Source: Spirochaetales bacterium
Lineage (GTDB): Bacteria; Spirochaetota; Spirochaetia; DSM-2461
DNA: 59,100 nt
Assembly: GCA_016936555.1 (NCBI GenBank)
Contig: JAFGXR010000018.1
Span: forward strand, 1 to 59,100
Reading direction: 5' to 3'
Shown here piece after piece: positions 41,518 to 49,829 of the stretch. Below the pieces are notes generated by a model that did no database searches, was not told the DNA's origin, and was given only the letters and a program-made list of their open reading frames with translations. Within the stretch, counting starts at the first letter, position 1, and every line of letters starts with the position of its first letter. The position numbers and the translations under genes are program-made.

Positions 41518-42486
41518 GTGAATCGATTCTTCAAATATGCACCCAACATTTTTGCTATTCTCATTCTTGGATTTATGGTGCTGTCGGTTCTTGAGCTGGT
41601 TAAAAGTCCCTTTCTCCCTTTTGAGAAAAAAACAGCCCAGCCCAGAAAGACATATCACTACGCTTTTTTTCTTCCATCACAGGATTACTCCTTCTTCCGC
41701 AAGCTGCGGGAGGGGGCGCTCAGCGCATCGCAGACCATGGATTGCGCCATTACCTTCCATGAGCTTGACAGCGATCCCCTCAGTCTCGATATGGTCGTCA
41801 ATTCCGGCTATGACGGTATAGGTATTTACCCTTATGTAAAGGATGAGAGAACCCTCGAGGCCCTGGCGACCATTTCCGAAGCGGGGATTCCCGTCGTCCA
41901 GATCGAAAACGAAATACTCCGGGACGAAACGACGTTTTTTATCGGAACCAATAACTTCGAAACGGGAAAAGCGGTCGGCAATCTGGCCATGAAGGCGGGA
42001 ACGGGAAAACTGAATATGGCGCTGGTCTACAGCGAGAAGAATCCCGGCCTTATGACCGACAGCAATCTTATCGAGATGGGACTCAATTCCACGATGGGGA
42101 GCCGTCTGGGAAAACTCCACACCAGGCTGACAAGTCTCAATCCTCTCGATGCCGAAGGCCTGACCTATGAGCTGATCCGGGGCTGGGAGGATCTGGACAT
42201 CATCATCCTGACCGACCCCAACGACACGCTTGTCGCTGTTCAGGCTATTATCGATCTCAATCTGGTCGGTTCGGTTCAAGTCATCGGATTCGGGGAGGAT
42301 GAGCGGATTCAGGAATACATCAACAAAGGACTTATGCTGGGAACCATTGTGAGAAATCCCTTCCGCATCGGTTTCAGCGCCGTTATGGCCCTTCAGGAAA
42401 TCAGCACCAACGGATACACCTCCGCCTATGTCGATACGGGGATCAGCGTGCTCATCGGGAAAATTCCCGAAGGAGCCGGGAAATGA
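41518..42486 (+). CDS. Membrane-anchored periplasmic sugar-binding-like protein
   Basis: A 322-residue substrate-binding protein of the ribose/xylose family (periplasmic-binding protein type 1 fold). GTG start; FFKYAPNIFAILILGFMVLSVLEL is an uncleaved-looking membrane anchor. The rest (YAFFLPSQDYSFFRKLREGA, FIGTNNFETGKAVGNLAM, LTSLNPLDAEGLTYELI, GFGEDERIQEYI) is the two-lobed binding domain. The next gene is a kinase overlapping by four bases. In the clostridial XylFII-LytS-YesN system an anchored binding protein of this kind senses sugar and controls its partner kinase, so I take it as a co-sensor and not the transport protein. The specific sugar is unknown. Confidence 0.8.
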   Translation: MNRFFKYAPNIFAILILGFMVLSVLELVKSPFLPFEKKTAQPRKTYHYAFFLPSQDYSFFRKLREGALSASQTMDCAITFHELDSDPLSLDMVVNSGYDGIGIYPYVKDERTLEALATISEAGIPVVQIENEILRDETTFFIGTNNFETGKAVGNLAMKAGTGKLNMALVYSEKNPGLMTDSNLIEMGLNSTMGSRLGKLHTRLTSLNPLDAEGLTYELIRGWEDLDIIILTDPNDTLVAVQAIIDLNLVGSVQVIGFGEDERIQEYINKGLMLGTIVRNPFRIGFSAVMALQEISTNGYTSAYVDTGISVLIGKIPEGAGK

Positions 42487-43979
42487 GACGCTTTCATATC
42501 AGCAATTCCCTCAGAGCGAAACTGCTTTACTATTTTCTGATTTCGATGATTTTCACCATTCTTTCCTTCGGCATGATATTCGCCGGTTCCCTGGCCGTCC
42601 AGGATATTGCGGACCGCCGCTTTGCCGATGAACAGTACCTCCACGAACTGCAGGGGCTTCTCGATGAAATACAGGAGCCGCTGGAGACCTATCTCGCCAT
42701 CTATTCATCCTCTTCTCTGGCCACACTTCTCTATACGACCGAAACTCTGAAGGACGCTCTGCCCGACGCCCGTCCCGTCAGCGGTGACGAGCTGGAACTG
42801 CTTAAAAAAGAGATCTATTTTCTCATCGATTCCTATCTCATTCAGGTCAATCAGATTATAGAGCTGAAGCGGGGACGGAAAGTCCAGGCCTACACCGATG
42901 CCTTCGAAGAGATGACGGTTCTGTACAATTATATAACGGGGCGGATCAATGACGTCAGCCTGAAGGGTTTCCGCCGGCAGCTGGGGGAATACAGGACCTT
43001 TCTGGAGCTCTTCCGGACCGTTCAGATGTACAGCCTGATTCTCATTCTTCTCATAGTGGCTTTCGCCTATTCCCTGCTGATGAAAAACATCAACACCATA
43101 TCTCTGCCGGTACAGGAGCTGTCCATCATGGCCGGGAAAATCTCCGCAGGGGATTTCAAAGTACCCGATGTGAATGTCCATTCGGTTACGGAGATCAATC
43201 ATGTGGCGGCGGCCTTCAACGAGATGAAAAACAGCATCAGCCACTATATCGATGAGTTGAAAAAACAGAAGGATATCGAACAGGAAATTATGACCGAGAG
43301 AGTCAGAAATCTGAAAATGGAGCAATTGCTCAAACGGATGGAGCTGTACACCATGCAGGCTCAGATGAATCCCCATTTTCTTTTCAACACGCTCAATACG
43401 GGAGTTCAGCTCGCCATTGTGGAGGAAGCGGAAAAAACTGCCGACTTCATGGAAAACCTGGCGGCGCTTTTCCGTTTCAATATCCGCGAAAAGAAATTTT
43501 TTGTCCCTCTCCGCCACGAATACGAAGGTTTGAAGTCTTATTTCAATATACTGAAGATCCGCTTTCCCAATTCGCTGAATCTGGAGCTCGATGTGGAGGA
43601 TGATCTTCTCGATCGGTTCAGCTGCCCGGCCATGATGCTGCAGCCCATCGTGGAGAATTCGGTGCTCCACGCCTTTAAAGACAGGGAGGGCCTGGGAACC
43701 ATCAATCTTTCCATCCGCTATGAGCTTCCCATTCTCAGGATCTCCGTCAGGGATGACGGCATCGGGATACCGGCAAAGACGGTCAAGGCTCTGTTAACGC
43801 CCCATACCCACGATTATCAGCTCAGCTCCAAGGTTATGGGATTGGAAAATGTCATTCAGCGATGCTACTTTTTCTATCCCGGAGAGAAAGAGGTGGTGCA
43901 GATCATCAGCGGTCCCGAGCAGGGCACGGAGATCCTCATCAATATCAATACGGAGGTGGAACCTTGTATCGAGTTATGA
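42483..43979 (+). CDS. Sensor histidine kinase, YesM-type
   Basis: A 498-residue kinase. Membrane helices near residues 17-38 and 185-205 bracket a periplasmic loop of about 150 residues, followed by HAMP (INTISLPVQELSIMAGKI), a coiled coil, the His_kinase block (QAQMNPHFLFNTLNTGVQLA, with phospho-His), and ATPase motifs (MLQPIVENSVLHAF, RDDGIGI). It starts ATG at the ATGA overlap with the binding protein. YesM-type kinases pair with AraC-type regulators, here the next gene. The binding protein upstream is the likely sensor partner. Confidence 0.92.
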   Translation: MRRFHISNSLRAKLLYYFLISMIFTILSFGMIFAGSLAVQDIADRRFADEQYLHELQGLLDEIQEPLETYLAIYSSSSLATLLYTTETLKDALPDARPVSGDELELLKKEIYFLIDSYLIQVNQIIELKRGRKVQAYTDAFEEMTVLYNYITGRINDVSLKGFRRQLGEYRTFLELFRTVQMYSLILILLIVAFAYSLLMKNINTISLPVQELSIMAGKISAGDFKVPDVNVHSVTEINHVAAAFNEMKNSISHYIDELKKQKDIEQEIMTERVRNLKMEQLLKRMELYTMQAQMNPHFLFNTLNTGVQLAIVEEAEKTADFMENLAALFRFNIREKKFFVPLRHEYEGLKSYFNILKIRFPNSLNLELDVEDDLLDRFSCPAMMLQPIVENSVLHAFKDREGLGTINLSIRYELPILRISVRDDGIGIPAKTVKALLTPHTHDYQLSSKVMGLENVIQRCYFFYPGEKEVVQIISGPEQGTEILININTEVEPCIEL

Positions 43980-45457
43980 TCGTCGATGATGAAGAACCGG
44001 TCCTCGACAGTTTCGCCTTTATATTCGATAAATATGTTTCCGATTTCACCCTCTGCGGCAAAGCCAGGTCCGGGACGGAAGCGGTGCGCCTGATCAGCGA
44101 ACTGAATCCCGATCTGGTGTTCATGGACATACAGATGCCCGGACTGGATGGCATAGAAGCCATCCGGCAGCTCCAGCCGAGGTTCCCTCAAACTGTATTT
44201 ATTCTCGCCACGGCTTACGAGCGTTTCGATATCGCCCAGAAGGCGATCCATCTCGGTGTTTTCAGTTATCTTGTCAAACCTGTTTCGCGGCAGAAAATCC
44301 TCGAAGAGCTTGAGCTTGTCAAAAAACATCTCGACGAGAGAAAGAAAATCAGCGCCAGCCAGGAGGAGGAAGAGGAGTTTCTCGAAAAGCGCAAAGAGGA
44401 ATTCAAGAGGGATTTTCTCTCCAGCCTCATCTGGAAAAATCCCGACAGAGACAAGTGGGAGGAATTCTGCCGCCTCTTCGACGTGAACAGCAGCCGGTCT
44501 GCCATATATCTGGTGGGGGGGATGTCCTGGGCATCCATGGAAATCCGCCGCGACGTGTACGGTGAAATAACCAGGAAAATCCGGTACAAATATAAATGCC
44601 AGACCGCCGAGCTGGGCGATAAGCTGCTCTTTCTTTTTCCCGAAGAGCGGGAGATGAAAAATCTCGAGAGCCGGTTCCGGGAGATCCTCTCGGCATACGA
44701 TTCCTATAATATTATTCTGGGAGCCGGAGATTTCCGGTCTTCCGATGAGCTCTCGGCCTCCTTCGCCCTGGCTTTCGAACCTTTTGGCGATGAAAGCGGA
44801 GAGGGTTACGGGAGAAACCGTGAGCAGAACCGCATTCTCGAGGTATACAGGGAAATCCTGACTTCCGAGAGGGTCAGAGGGGAAGACCTTTTTAAAGAAT
44901 ACTGGATCGAAATCTTCAAAAGCTATTCTTTTGAAATCGCCAAAGGGAAGATGGTGGGGCTTTTCACGCTGCTGCTGCAGGATCTGGATAATCATCTGCT
45001 TATCCGGAGCAATTTCAATATTGATCCGGCAGAAGAGATCATACCCCTGGAGAATATGGAAGCATGGAGGAAGTGGGCGTCCGACGCGGCAAAGGAGATT
45101 TTAGATCTGCTGGAAAAGCAGAGAAGCCAGAGCTATCCCAAGCCTCTTAAAAAAGCCCTTTCCTTTATCGCCGAAAATTACAGCAGCCAGATCCAGCTGA
45201 CATCGGTGGCCGAAGAATGTCTTGTTTCCCCCAGCTACCTCAGCCGCCTTTTCTCCGAGCATCTCGATACGAAATTTATAGATTATGTCAACCGTTACCG
45301 CATCAATCAGGCGGTCATTCTGCTCCGCGACAGGAAAATGTCCATAAAAGAAGCTTCCTATATGGTCGGATATCAGGATCCGAATTATTTCAGCCGTATT
45401 TTCAGGAAGATTATGGGAGTCTCTCCTTCAGATCTTGAAAAAAGGGGTGTATTGTGA
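43964..45457 (+). CDS. AraC-type (YesN-like) response regulator
   Basis: A 497-residue regulator, starting TTG at 43964, chosen since GGAGG lies seven bases upstream. A receiver (VMIVDDEEPVLDSF, LVFMDIQMPGLDG, YLVKPVSRQK) occupies residues 1-125. A charged linker (EEEEEFLEKRKEEFKRDF) leads into about 220 residues without a recognised domain (GGM-SW, LFLFPEEREM-type) and the AraC HTH at the end (LTSVAEECLVSPSYLSRLF, then MSIKEASYMVGYQDPNYFSRIF). It overlaps the kinase gene by 16 bases and the next gene by four. It is expected to switch on the downstream sugar ABC transporter. Confidence 0.92.
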   Translation: MYRVMIVDDEEPVLDSFAFIFDKYVSDFTLCGKARSGTEAVRLISELNPDLVFMDIQMPGLDGIEAIRQLQPRFPQTVFILATAYERFDIAQKAIHLGVFSYLVKPVSRQKILEELELVKKHLDERKKISASQEEEEEFLEKRKEEFKRDFLSSLIWKNPDRDKWEEFCRLFDVNSSRSAIYLVGGMSWASMEIRRDVYGEITRKIRYKYKCQTAELGDKLLFLFPEEREMKNLESRFREILSAYDSYNIILGAGDFRSSDELSASFALAFEPFGDESGEGYGRNREQNRILEVYREILTSERVRGEDLFKEYWIEIFKSYSFEIAKGKMVGLFTLLLQDLDNHLLIRSNFNIDPAEEIIPLENMEAWRKWASDAAKEILDLLEKQRSQSYPKPLKKALSFIAENYSSQIQLTSVAEECLVSPSYLSRLFSEHLDTKFIDYVNRYRINQAVILLRDRKMSIKEASYMVGYQDPNYFSRIFRKIMGVSPSDLEKRGVL

Positions 45458-46479
45458 TTTTTCAGCGAGTTTTTACTGTTGTTCTTCTCTCTCTTCTCCT
45501 TCTCTTTTCCTGCAAGGCAAAGAAGCCTCAGGCCGACCAGCCTATCAGGATCGGATTTTCTGCCGCTTCAGAGACTTTCCTTCTCGAGCGCTGGGACCGC
45601 GATATCAAGATTTTCATGAACACGGCGCGCGAGCTGGGCGCCGACGTTATTTTTGCCAAATCGCCGGGAAACGCCCTGGACCAGATACCCCAGATACAGT
45701 ATCTCCTCGATCAGGAAATAGATGTCCTTGTCGTCATCCCCCAGGACAAAGCTCTTCTCGCCGGAGTGATTCAGAAAACCATTGATAGAGGAATACCCGT
45801 TCTCGCCTATGACAGGCCTATCATGGATGTTCCCATAACCGGATATGTCTCTTTCGACAATATAGAAGTGGGGCGGCTCCTCGCTTCGTCTCTGGTCTCC
45901 AGGGTCCCGAAAGGGAACTATCTGATCGTAAACGGCTCCATCCACGACAACAACAGCTACCAGGTGAATCAGGGCGTCCATGAAGTACTCGATCCTCTTG
46001 TTTTCAAAGGCGATATCAGAATCGGTCAGGAAATATGGCTCGAGCAGTGGAGTTACGATGAAGCGCTGATCGAGATCGGCAGATACCTCGATACAAATGA
46101 AGATATCCAGGCTGTTTCCGCCGCCAATGATCTGATAGCCCAGGCGGCCATCCGCCTCCTGCTGGAGCGCCAGCTCGCCGGAAAAGTGCAGGTGGTCGGC
46201 CAGGATGCCGATCTGGTTTCCTGCCAGAGCATTGTGGAGGGAAAGCAGTTGATGACGGTCTACAAGCCTATTCAGAATCTCGCTGTCAGGGCTGCAGAGC
46301 TGGCCGTCGCCATGGCTGAAAGAGACATGCCGGAACCGGATCGCTTTATAAATAATAACAGCACGAAGGAAATTCCCTACTTCGTGGAAAAACCTGTACC
46401 CGTCTTCAGGGAAGATATGGACGCCACCGTCATTGCCGATGGTTTTCATAGCAGGGAAGACGTGTACCGGACGCCTTAG
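45454..46479 (+). CDS. Lipoprotein sugar-binding protein
   Basis: A 341-residue substrate-binding lipoprotein. IFQRVFTVVLLSLLLLFSC ends in a lipobox Cys (after GTG start). The fold is the ribose/xylose-binding type: RIGFSAASETFLLERWDRD, VIPQDKALLAGVIQKTID, VPITGYVSFDNIEVGRLLA, AAIRLLLERQLAGKVQVVGQDAD. It is close to XylF-like binding proteins, but its own permease is not adjacent, so it may either deliver sugar to the transporter at 46731 or, like the anchored one, take part in sensing. Cotranslated with the regulator by a GTGA overlap. A 251-base spacer follows. Confidence 0.85.
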   Translation: MIFQRVFTVVLLSLLLLFSCKAKKPQADQPIRIGFSAASETFLLERWDRDIKIFMNTARELGADVIFAKSPGNALDQIPQIQYLLDQEIDVLVVIPQDKALLAGVIQKTIDRGIPVLAYDRPIMDVPITGYVSFDNIEVGRLLASSLVSRVPKGNYLIVNGSIHDNNSYQVNQGVHEVLDPLVFKGDIRIGQEIWLEQWSYDEALIEIGRYLDTNEDIQAVSAANDLIAQAAIRLLLERQLAGKVQVVGQDADLVSCQSIVEGKQLMTVYKPIQNLAVRAAELAVAMAERDMPEPDRFINNNSTKEIPYFVEKPVPVFREDMDATVIADGFHSREDVYRTP

Positions 46480-46628
46480 CACAATCTTGCTGTCAAAATA
46501 CTCCTGCTTTTAGCCGCCTCTGATTACCGGTATGTCAAAAATGAACTGTTTTTGGCAGAAGAATCCTATATGAAGCATCGGGATTTCAGGAATACAATAA
46601 CATAAAAGTAAATCTATGCCAGTCATAT

Positions 46629-46671
46629 TCTCATAAGCGGGTAATTCCCGATGACCTGTTTTTTTATGAGA
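46629..46671 (+). promoter_or_regulatory. Structured segment in the 46480-46730 spacer
   Basis: TCTCATAA (46629-46636) pairs with TTATGAGA (46664-46671), enclosing a small CGGG/CCCG hairpin (46638-46641 with 46647-46650) and a T7 run. It precedes the sugar ABC transporter and could be a terminator, attenuator or regulator site. No gene is seen in the spacer. Confidence 0.35.
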
Positions 46672-46730
46672 TTTATGGCGGGCTGCTGCTTTTGCAGGTG
46701 TTTATAGCAGAATACGTTTAGAGGTGTTTT

Positions 46731-48263
46731 TTGGAAAACGATATATTATTGCGAATGAAGTCGATCACGAAGACATTCCCCGGAGTTAAAGCACTTGATG
46801 AAGTAGATATTTCGGTTAAAAAGGGAGACATTCATTTTATTGTCGGTGAAAACGGTGCCGGTAAATCGACTCTGATGAAAGTTCTCAGCGGTATCTATCC
46901 CCACGGGTCCTATGACGGGGATATTATTTTTGACGGGAGAATCAAGCATTTTCACGGAATAAAGGATTCAGTGTCCGATGGTATTGTCATTATAAACCAG
47001 GAGCTGGCGCTGTTTCCGAATCTGACCGTATACGAAAATGTTTTTGTCGGCCACGAGATTCATAACAGCATGTCGGTTATGAAATGGGATGATACTAAAA
47101 AAGAAGCCAAAAAGTATCTTGATATGGTCGGACTGAATGTCGATCTGTACAGTCTTGTCGGACTGCTCGGCGTAGGCAAGCAGCAGCTGATTGAAATCGC
47201 CAAAGCTCTGAGTCAGAATGTGAAGCTCCTGATTCTCGATGAGCCGACAGCCGCTCTCAATGAGGATGACAGTGAAAACCTGCTGAATCTTCTTGTGGAG
47301 CTGAAAAAAAAGGGCATCACGTCAATCATGATCTCCCATAAGCTCAAAGAAGTGGAAGCCATAGCCGACTCGATCACCGTGCTTCGCGACGGCCGGACCG
47401 TATCGGCCATGACCAAAGCTGAAATCAATGAACAGACCATTATCAAAAATATGGTCGGCCGGGAGATCGAGGATATTTTCCCCAAGCGGCCCGAATATAA
47501 AGGCGGACCGGTTGTTCTGGAAACAGTTCATCTGAATTCTTTCGATACATCGCTGAACCGTTATATCGTCAGCAATTCGAACATTAAAGTCCGCAAGGGT
47601 GAAGTCGTCGGAATTGCCGGGCTGATGGGCGCGGGCAGAACCGAGCTGGCGCACAGCATTTTCGGGAATCCGAAAAAATACAAGATAACCGGCAGCACGA
47701 TCCTTTTCGGAAAACCGGTCAAACTGACTTCTCCGAGAATCGCTATTGAAAACGGAATCGCCTATGTTTCGGAAGACCGGAAAAAGGACGGGCTGATCCT
47801 GGAAGAGACCATCAGTCAGAACATTACCGTTTCGGCCTTAAAGAAAATATCCAGAATGGGCATTATCAATTTCTTCAGGCAGAACAAGTTTGCCGAGAAA
47901 TACGTCAAGGATATCGATATCCGGACGCCGTCCATTCTTCAGCAGGTTAAAAACCTCAGCGGGGGAAACCAGCAGAAAGTTCAGGTCAGCAAATGGTTGT
48001 TTGCCGAACCGAAGATTCTCATCCTGGATGAACCGACGCGGGGAATCGACGTCGGCGCGAAATACGAGATATACACGATCATCAATGATCTTGTTGCCAA
48101 AGGGATGAGCATAATAATCATTTCTTCGGAGTTACCGGAGATTTTGGGAATGTGTGACAGGATCTATGTTATTGCCGAAGGCGTGCAGACCGCCGAGTTC
48201 GATATAAAAGATGCCACAGCCGAAAAAATTATGCATAGCGCAACAACAGCATTAGGAGTTTAA
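46731..48263 (+). CDS. mmsA: Multiple-monosaccharide ABC transporter, ATP-binding protein
   Basis: A 510-residue protein with two ABC cassettes, as in RbsA/XylG/GguA. First domain: GENGAGKSTLMKVLSG (Walker A), IVIINQELALFPNL, GVGKQQLIEIAKALS, LLILDEPTAALNE. The second has the usual degenerate P-loop GLMGAGRTELAHSIFG, with LSGGNQQKVQVSKWL and ILILDEPTRGIDVGAKYEIY. The LSGIYPHGSYDGDIIFDG block is typical of the MmsA/GguA subgroup, which serve several aldoses such as xylose, glucose and arabinose. TTG start with GAGG upstream. It powers the permease at 48272. Confidence 0.9.
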   Translation: MENDILLRMKSITKTFPGVKALDEVDISVKKGDIHFIVGENGAGKSTLMKVLSGIYPHGSYDGDIIFDGRIKHFHGIKDSVSDGIVIINQELALFPNLTVYENVFVGHEIHNSMSVMKWDDTKKEAKKYLDMVGLNVDLYSLVGLLGVGKQQLIEIAKALSQNVKLLILDEPTAALNEDDSENLLNLLVELKKKGITSIMISHKLKEVEAIADSITVLRDGRTVSAMTKAEINEQTIIKNMVGREIEDIFPKRPEYKGGPVVLETVHLNSFDTSLNRYIVSNSNIKVRKGEVVGIAGLMGAGRTELAHSIFGNPKKYKITGSTILFGKPVKLTSPRIAIENGIAYVSEDRKKDGLILEETISQNITVSALKKISRMGIINFFRQNKFAEKYVKDIDIRTPSILQQVKNLSGGNQQKVQVSKWLFAEPKILILDEPTRGIDVGAKYEIYTIINDLVAKGMSIIIISSELPEILGMCDRIYVIAEGVQTAEFDIKDATAEKIMHSATTALGV

Positions 48264-48271
48264 GAGAAATT

Positions 48272-49711
48272 ATGACAGAAAATACAAATGTATTTAAAAG
48301 GATCGGGTGGTCGATTTACAAATATATCCTCACAATAATATCCTTATTCAGGACAAATATCAGAGATTACGGTATGTTTGTCGCCCTGATTGTGATTTTT
48401 ATCGTATTCGGTTTTATGACAAACTGGATTTTTATGGGTCCCTTCAATTTTACGAACCTGTTGAATCAGACCGCTTATGTCGCGGTTCTGGCCGTCGGAA
48501 TGACTCTGGTTATCGTAACGAGGCAGATTGACCTTTCGGTCGGATTTCTGGGGGCTTTTCTCGGAGCCTATGTCGTTGTCGCTGTGGAAACAGGAGGGCA
48601 GTCCGTCGTTGCCGCTCTGCTGGGCGCCCTGGTGATTACGATTGTCGTCGGAATCATCAAAGGGTATTTTATCGCCAAGATAAAAGTTCCCTCTTTCGTA
48701 GTGACTCTGGCGGGAATGTTTGTTTTCAAAGGCTTCCTGTTTATTAAAACAGGGAACAGAACCATTTCGACAACGCACCCCTTTTTCATAAAAGTGGGTA
48801 CCGGCTATCTGCCGAAATTCGAAATAAACGGCTTCGATGTCGTTTCTCTTTCAATCGGTATCCTGATTCTGGTCATCGTTCTCATCACCGGAATGGTTAA
48901 CCGTAAGAAACACAGAAAACTGAATATTCCCAGTGAAAAAATGGAAATTTTCATAACAAAACTTCTTATTATGACCGCCATAATCGGGTATATGACATAT
49001 GTTTTCAGCGCCAATAAAGGTATTTCCTACCTGCTGCTGATCACGGTCGCTGTTGTGGTGATCTATCATTTCATGACAACTCAGACCACTCTGGGAAGAA
49101 GGATTTACGCTGTGGGCGGAAATCCCGAAGCGGCTGAATTATCGGGAATCAATGTCGAGCTTATCCTGATAATCGTTTTCATCTCGATGGGCATTCTGTC
49201 CATGTTTTCCGGTGTCATGTATGCTTCTCGTCTGGAGAATACATCTCCCAAACACGGACCTTTCTGGGAACTTTATGCCATCGCGGCGGCCTTTATCGGA
49301 GGAACCAGCGCCAGCGGCGGTATCGGTAAGGTCGTCAACGCCGTAGTCGGGGCTATTGTAATCATGTCCCTTAAGAATGGTATGGCCCTGGCGGGAATCG
49401 ATGCGAACATCGAGCCGATTATTCTCGGTGGTGTACTTCTTCTCGCCGTTGTATTCGATATCTATACAAGAAACGTCAATGCTGTCGATCTCGTGGGTAT
49501 CCACTACGCGAAGAAAGAGTACAGGGATGAGTTTGCTGCAAGCAAAATCAATTTCGCCAAAGCAAAAGCGGAACTCAAGGCAGCCCTTAAGGAAAATCGT
49601 GACGATCTGATTGATTTCGAATATAAGTTCACAAACGCACAGGGTGAGTTCAACAAAATAAAAGACAAAATCAGAGGCAGTAAGGAAGAGGATTTTGTTA
49701 CCCAGTCTTAA
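48272..49711 (+). CDS. mmsB: Multiple-monosaccharide ABC transporter, permease
   Basis: A 479-residue inner-membrane permease of the BPD_transp_2 family, with about ten helices. It has NLLNQTAYVAVLAVGMTLVI, RQIDLSVGFLGAFLGAYVVV, KVPSFVVTLAGMFVFKG and GGTSASGGIGKVVNAVVGAI, the family pattern for ribose/xylose permeases. It is longer than the usual 330-400 residues because of a charged helical insert (MVNRKKHRKLNIPSEKMEIF) and a 70-residue C-terminal cytoplasmic tail of alternating Lys/Glu (AKAKAELKAALKENRDD). It is eight bases downstream of the ATPase gene. Confidence 0.9.
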   Translation: MTENTNVFKRIGWSIYKYILTIISLFRTNIRDYGMFVALIVIFIVFGFMTNWIFMGPFNFTNLLNQTAYVAVLAVGMTLVIVTRQIDLSVGFLGAFLGAYVVVAVETGGQSVVAALLGALVITIVVGIIKGYFIAKIKVPSFVVTLAGMFVFKGFLFIKTGNRTISTTHPFFIKVGTGYLPKFEINGFDVVSLSIGILILVIVLITGMVNRKKHRKLNIPSEKMEIFITKLLIMTAIIGYMTYVFSANKGISYLLLITVAVVVIYHFMTTQTTLGRRIYAVGGNPEAAELSGINVELILIIVFISMGILSMFSGVMYASRLENTSPKHGPFWELYAIAAAFIGGTSASGGIGKVVNAVVGAIVIMSLKNGMALAGIDANIEPIILGGVLLLAVVFDIYTRNVNAVDLVGIHYAKKEYRDEFAASKINFAKAKAELKAALKENRDDLIDFEYKFTNAQGEFNKIKDKIRGSKEEDFVTQS

Positions 49712-49719
49712 TCTGTAAC

Positions 49720-49760
49720 AGGGAATTAAAGTGCCTTGTTCCCTATGGTCCGGGCACTTT
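49720..49760 (+). promoter_or_regulatory. Pseudoknot-type fold upstream of the binding-protein gene
   Basis: AGGGAA (49720-49725) can pair with TTCCCT (49739-49744), and AAAGTGCC (49728-49735) with GGCACTTT (49753-49760). The order of the four arms, S1 S2 S1' S2', is that of an H-type pseudoknot. The ATG of the binding protein follows about 70 bases later. It may stabilise or attenuate the operon transcript. Confidence 0.45.
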
Positions 49761-49829
49761 AGCGATATTAGTTAATAAATTGTAGAAAATCTATAATCTG
49801 CAATTTGGAATTTTACAAAGGAGATTTGT

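Noticed and set aside
43874-44995. Minus-strand frame opposite the AraC-type regulator
   Set aside because: The receiver and HTH motifs are on the plus strand; the antisense frame is a shadow.
45568-46482. Minus-strand frame opposite the lipoprotein binding protein
   Set aside because: The plus strand has a lipobox and binding-protein motifs; the minus frame has none.
49720-49760. A known riboswitch ahead of the binding-protein gene
   Set aside because: No conserved core of any riboswitch class I know is recognisable; only the stem pattern is reported.
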